From Candidatus Anammoxibacter sp. (GTDB lineage: Bacteria > Planctomycetota > Brocadiia > Brocadiales > Anammoxibacteraceae), in contig JAIQZO010000055.1 of the NCBI GenBank assembly GCA_021777055.1, positions 34,780 through 98,779 of the forward strand: DNA of 64,000 nt, in the 5' to 3' direction. Positions 61,332 to 64,000 of this stretch are shown one piece after another. The position numbers and the translations under genes are program-made. The notes beneath the pieces are model-generated. The model was given only the letters and a program-made list of their open reading frames with translations, made no database searches and was not told the DNA's origin. Every line of letters starts with the position of its first letter. Position 1 is the stretch's first letter.

Positions 61332-61363
61332 GATTATATCACAAACTGGTTCTTTTAGAAGTA

Positions 61364-61813
61364 ATGTTATTTATTGTATGTTTTTTTGTTGCCTATAAAT
61401 CTGGTTATGCTAAATGTGTGGAAGGAGATTGTGAAAATGGCTTTGGGATTTATATTTCTGATAATGGCACGAAGTATGTAGGTGAGTGGAAAGATAATAA
61501 AACGAATGGGCAGGGAACTCTTACATTGCCTGATGGTGAAAAGTATGCAGGTGAATGGAAAGATGATAAAAGGAATGGACAGGGAACTGCTACATTTTCT
61601 AATGGCAGGAAGTATGTAGGCGAATGGAAAGATGGTAAAAGGAATGGACTGGGGACTCTTACATGGCCTAGTGGTAGCAATTATGTAGGTGAGTGGAAAG
61701 ATAGTAAAATGAATGGGCAGGGAACTCTTACATCTTCTGATGGCATGAAGTATGTAGGTGAGTTGAAAGATAATAAACTAATTGGGAAAGTAACAAAAAT
61801 AGAGCAAGAGTAG
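61364..61813 (+). CDS. MORN-repeat protein
   Basis: Five repeats of the type YVGEWKDNKTNGQGTLTLPDGEK; N-terminal hydrophobic segment. Confidence 0.88.
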   Translation: MLFIVCFFVAYKSGYAKCVEGDCENGFGIYISDNGTKYVGEWKDNKTNGQGTLTLPDGEKYAGEWKDDKRNGQGTATFSNGRKYVGEWKDGKRNGLGTLTWPSGSNYVGEWKDSKMNGQGTLTSSDGMKYVGELKDNKLIGKVTKIEQE

Positions 61814-62196
61814 GCGGAAACAGAAAAAGCAGTACTAGAAGATTTTGGTGCTAAAGGTCTATCTGATATAATAGAAAACAATTTCAGACTAGGCATTTTG
61901 TCATCAAGAAGCTCTCTAAGGTGTAGATAATCATATCCATCCACTAACCACTCAACGTTAGCTTTAATTGTGTGTATATTCCCAACTAGCACAAATATTT
62001 TATATGCTTTATCCGTCATCTTTATTTTAGCAATTAAGCTATTTGCCATATATTGATCTCTGCTTATTTGTGAAGATTCGAATAACCTTGGCGGCATATC
62101 CATTGCTATCACTTTTATGCCTGATTGCTTGGCGGTAGCAATGGATCTCAGCTGAAAGTATAGAAGAGCTGAACCGTGTGCTAATAAAAGTGTCAA
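61810..62196 (-). pseudogene. ChaN/TIKI-like domain fragment
   Basis: IKVIAMDMPPRLFESSQISRDQYMANSLIAKIKMTDKAYKIFVLVGNIHTIKANVEWL; the ORF then runs antisense into the MORN repeats (to 61681), suggesting a truncated gene. Confidence 0.5.
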
Positions 62197-62416
62197 AAGA
62201 ATTGAAAGTGGAAGAAGTAATTATAGAGGATCAGCGTGTATCACCTCTATTCGGTGTTTATCCCTCAATCGAACTCTCTCAGCTATACCAGTCCGATCGC
62301 ATCTTACGAAGCTGCACCATTCGCTTTATGCTACGGCCTGCAGTTTTGGCCAGCACCCCTGGCTAAGTACGACCTATGTTCCACATAAGCCTTCTCGGTG
62401 CCGTGTCAGGGCAAGT

Positions 62417-62842
62417 TCAGCTATCCTCATAACCATCAAAAAAGTTTGCAAGAAACGCATAAAACAAACCTACGCATATAAGGGGGAAACCCCCACTCAC
62501 GTAGGAAATGATGCAGTGGGCTAGCCAGCTGTCAAGTGAACTTTCAAGAGATAAATTATGCGCAAATATACCTATTATAAAAAATACTGTTCCACAGTAA
62601 ACAAAATACTTTCCTGGTGACCACTTTGTGATTATATCAAGTTTCGAATTGCTTGCTTTTTCTGGCTTTAAATCTTTTCGGTCTTTATTCTCTCTTTTAC
62701 ATTGTCTGATGTAGAGAATTGCAGGTGGTATAAAACAAATTAAATACAGCCAAAAAAATTCGCCGCCATAATAATCTACAATCCGAGAAATTGTTTCCCC
62801 TATAGATTCACCATCGCCATATGCATCATAATAATCATCCAT
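62417..62842 (-). CDS. Hypothetical membrane protein
   Basis: 141 aa with several hydrophobic segments (FFWLYLICFIPPAILYI; YFVYCGTVFFIIGIFA; IISYVSGGFPLICVGLFYAFLANFF); GAGG upstream of ATG. Confidence 0.65.
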   Translation of the reverse strand: MDDYYDAYGDGESIGETISRIVDYYGGEFFWLYLICFIPPAILYIRQCKRENKDRKDLKPEKASNSKLDIITKWSPGKYFVYCGTVFFIIGIFAHNLSLESSLDSWLAHCIISYVSGGFPLICVGLFYAFLANFFDGYEDS

Positions 62843-62886
62843 TTATCCAATCCTCTTTTTCTCTGTCATATTGAGACACAAACTCC

Positions 62887-64000
62887 GGGTCTTTACCACT
62901 TTTGCTGATAGAAAAACAGCCGAAACATTAAATAACCCTTATAGTATAATGTTATTTTTGATTAAAACATTAACATTATACTATAAGTGGTTTATTCAAT
63001 GTCAGCGACTGTTTCTCTAAATGGATTATACCAATTTCCTGATTGGGTAGTAGATAATATTAATCTTGATTTTAAATTAAGTATAGGAGAAGTAGTCCTG
63101 CGGCCAGATGCACGAAAAAGAGTAAATAAATGCCCCTGCTGCGGGCATCCAATGGGTGCGATGCGAGTTGTTGAGCGTCAAGTTTTAGACCTTCCCCTTG
63201 GCACGATTAATAAGATTAGTATCCGCTTTTCTAGCTCGCAGGGAAAATGTTCCCAATGTTGTCATTTTCACACTTTCTTACCCGCAGGAATCGAAAGCAA
63301 TAGTCGGGCAACGGATCGACTTAAAATTTATGTTAGTAGGTTATGTCGATTTATGCCAGTAAATAAGGCATCAAGCTTTTTTCCCATTTCAGATAATACA
63401 GCTCGACGTTGGGATAAAGACGTTTTGCAGAGGACCTTGCCATTACCATCGCTGGATGGTATTTCAGCAATACTGATTGATGAAACGAGTATCGGAAAGG
63501 GTCATGAATACTTAACGGTAGTACTAAATGCGACGACAGGAGAAGTTCTTCATCTTGCAGAAGGCAAACGGAAATCCAGCCTTGAAGGTTTTTTTGAAAA
63601 GCTGTCATCACAGCAGAAAGCAAACATAAAGGCAGTTGGCATAGATCGAAGTGGCTCATACCAATCGGTGGTGAAAGAACAAATACCAGAAGCAGATATT
63701 GTTTATGATAAATTTCATATTGTTTCAAATTACAACGATGTTATTGATGAAATCCGCAGAGAGGAATGTCGTCAGGCAGAAGAAGATGAAGATAAAGCAT
63801 TCATAAAGGGACAACGTTTTAACTTATTCAAGAATCCATGGAACCTTAAATTTGAAGCAAAGAAATCATTACAAGAGCTTCTGGCGATCAATGAAAATTT
63901 ACATTCTGCTTATGTACTAAAAGATGCGCTGAAAAATTTGTGGACATATACATCCATCGCATGGGCAGGGAGATATCTAAATAAATGGATAGGATGGGCA
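62887..64000 (+). mobile_element. ISL3-family insertion sequence, transposase ORF from 62999, truncated by window end
   Basis: KRVNKCPCCGHPMGAMRVVERQVLDLPLGTINKISIRFSSSQGKCSQCCHFHTFLP zinc finger; ISAILIDETSIGKGHEYLTVVLNATTGEVLHLAEGKRKSSLEGFF; putative left end GGGTCTTTACCACTTTTGC at 62887. Confidence 0.88.

Noticed and set aside
61450-61680. Repetitive minus-strand ORF (FHSPTYF repeats)
   Set aside because: It is the antisense of the MORN repeats.
63351-63728. 125-aa minus-strand ORF
   Set aside because: It is antisense to the ISL3 transposase ORF.

Overview
This 64 kb window is AT-rich bacterial chromosome. Gene order and content suggest a Planctomycetota or anammox-like organism, but that is inference only. 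The first ~10.6 kb is conserved housekeeping: a partial BamA-like gene, dnaB-rplI-rpsR-ssb-rpsF-rplY-prs, tRNA-Gln(TTG), ilvD and rplM-rpsI. Next come a type II secretion/type IV pilus-like cluster (pilT, F, E, K, J, I), a U32 peptidase, a thioester-reductase-like SDR, a nine-CXXCH multiheme cytochrome with a PKD-like domain, and a PstS-like/histidine kinase/LuxR-type response regulator operon. These are followed by two secreted FG-GAP proteins, crcB, a translationally coupled unknown protein + GGDEF pair, an MBL hydrolase, a DEAD-box helicase, aconitase and mlaD/F/E. The last ~13 kb is accessory: repeats, a ParDE-like TA locus with a third small ORF, an integrase pseudogene, two transposases, hemerythrin, GAF/PAS and MORN proteins. 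The most notable observation is at 46225-47154. A 140-aa, cysteine-free ORF ends in what reads as the glycyl-radical tail of class III ribonucleotide reductase (RIVGYFSKVNNWNKSK). It lies behind three tandem ~122-bp repeats. Each repeat carries two NrdR-box-like 16-mers exactly 31 bp apart centre-to-centre and a sigma70-like promoter. This could be a stand-alone glycyl-radical 'spare part' for NrdD, analogous to GrcA for pyruvate formate-lyase. The second most notable is a four-unit (~127 bp) array of double-hairpin repeats at 51556-52045 with dimeric higher-order structure. Several dispersed MITE-like or REP-like repeat families are also visible by eye.
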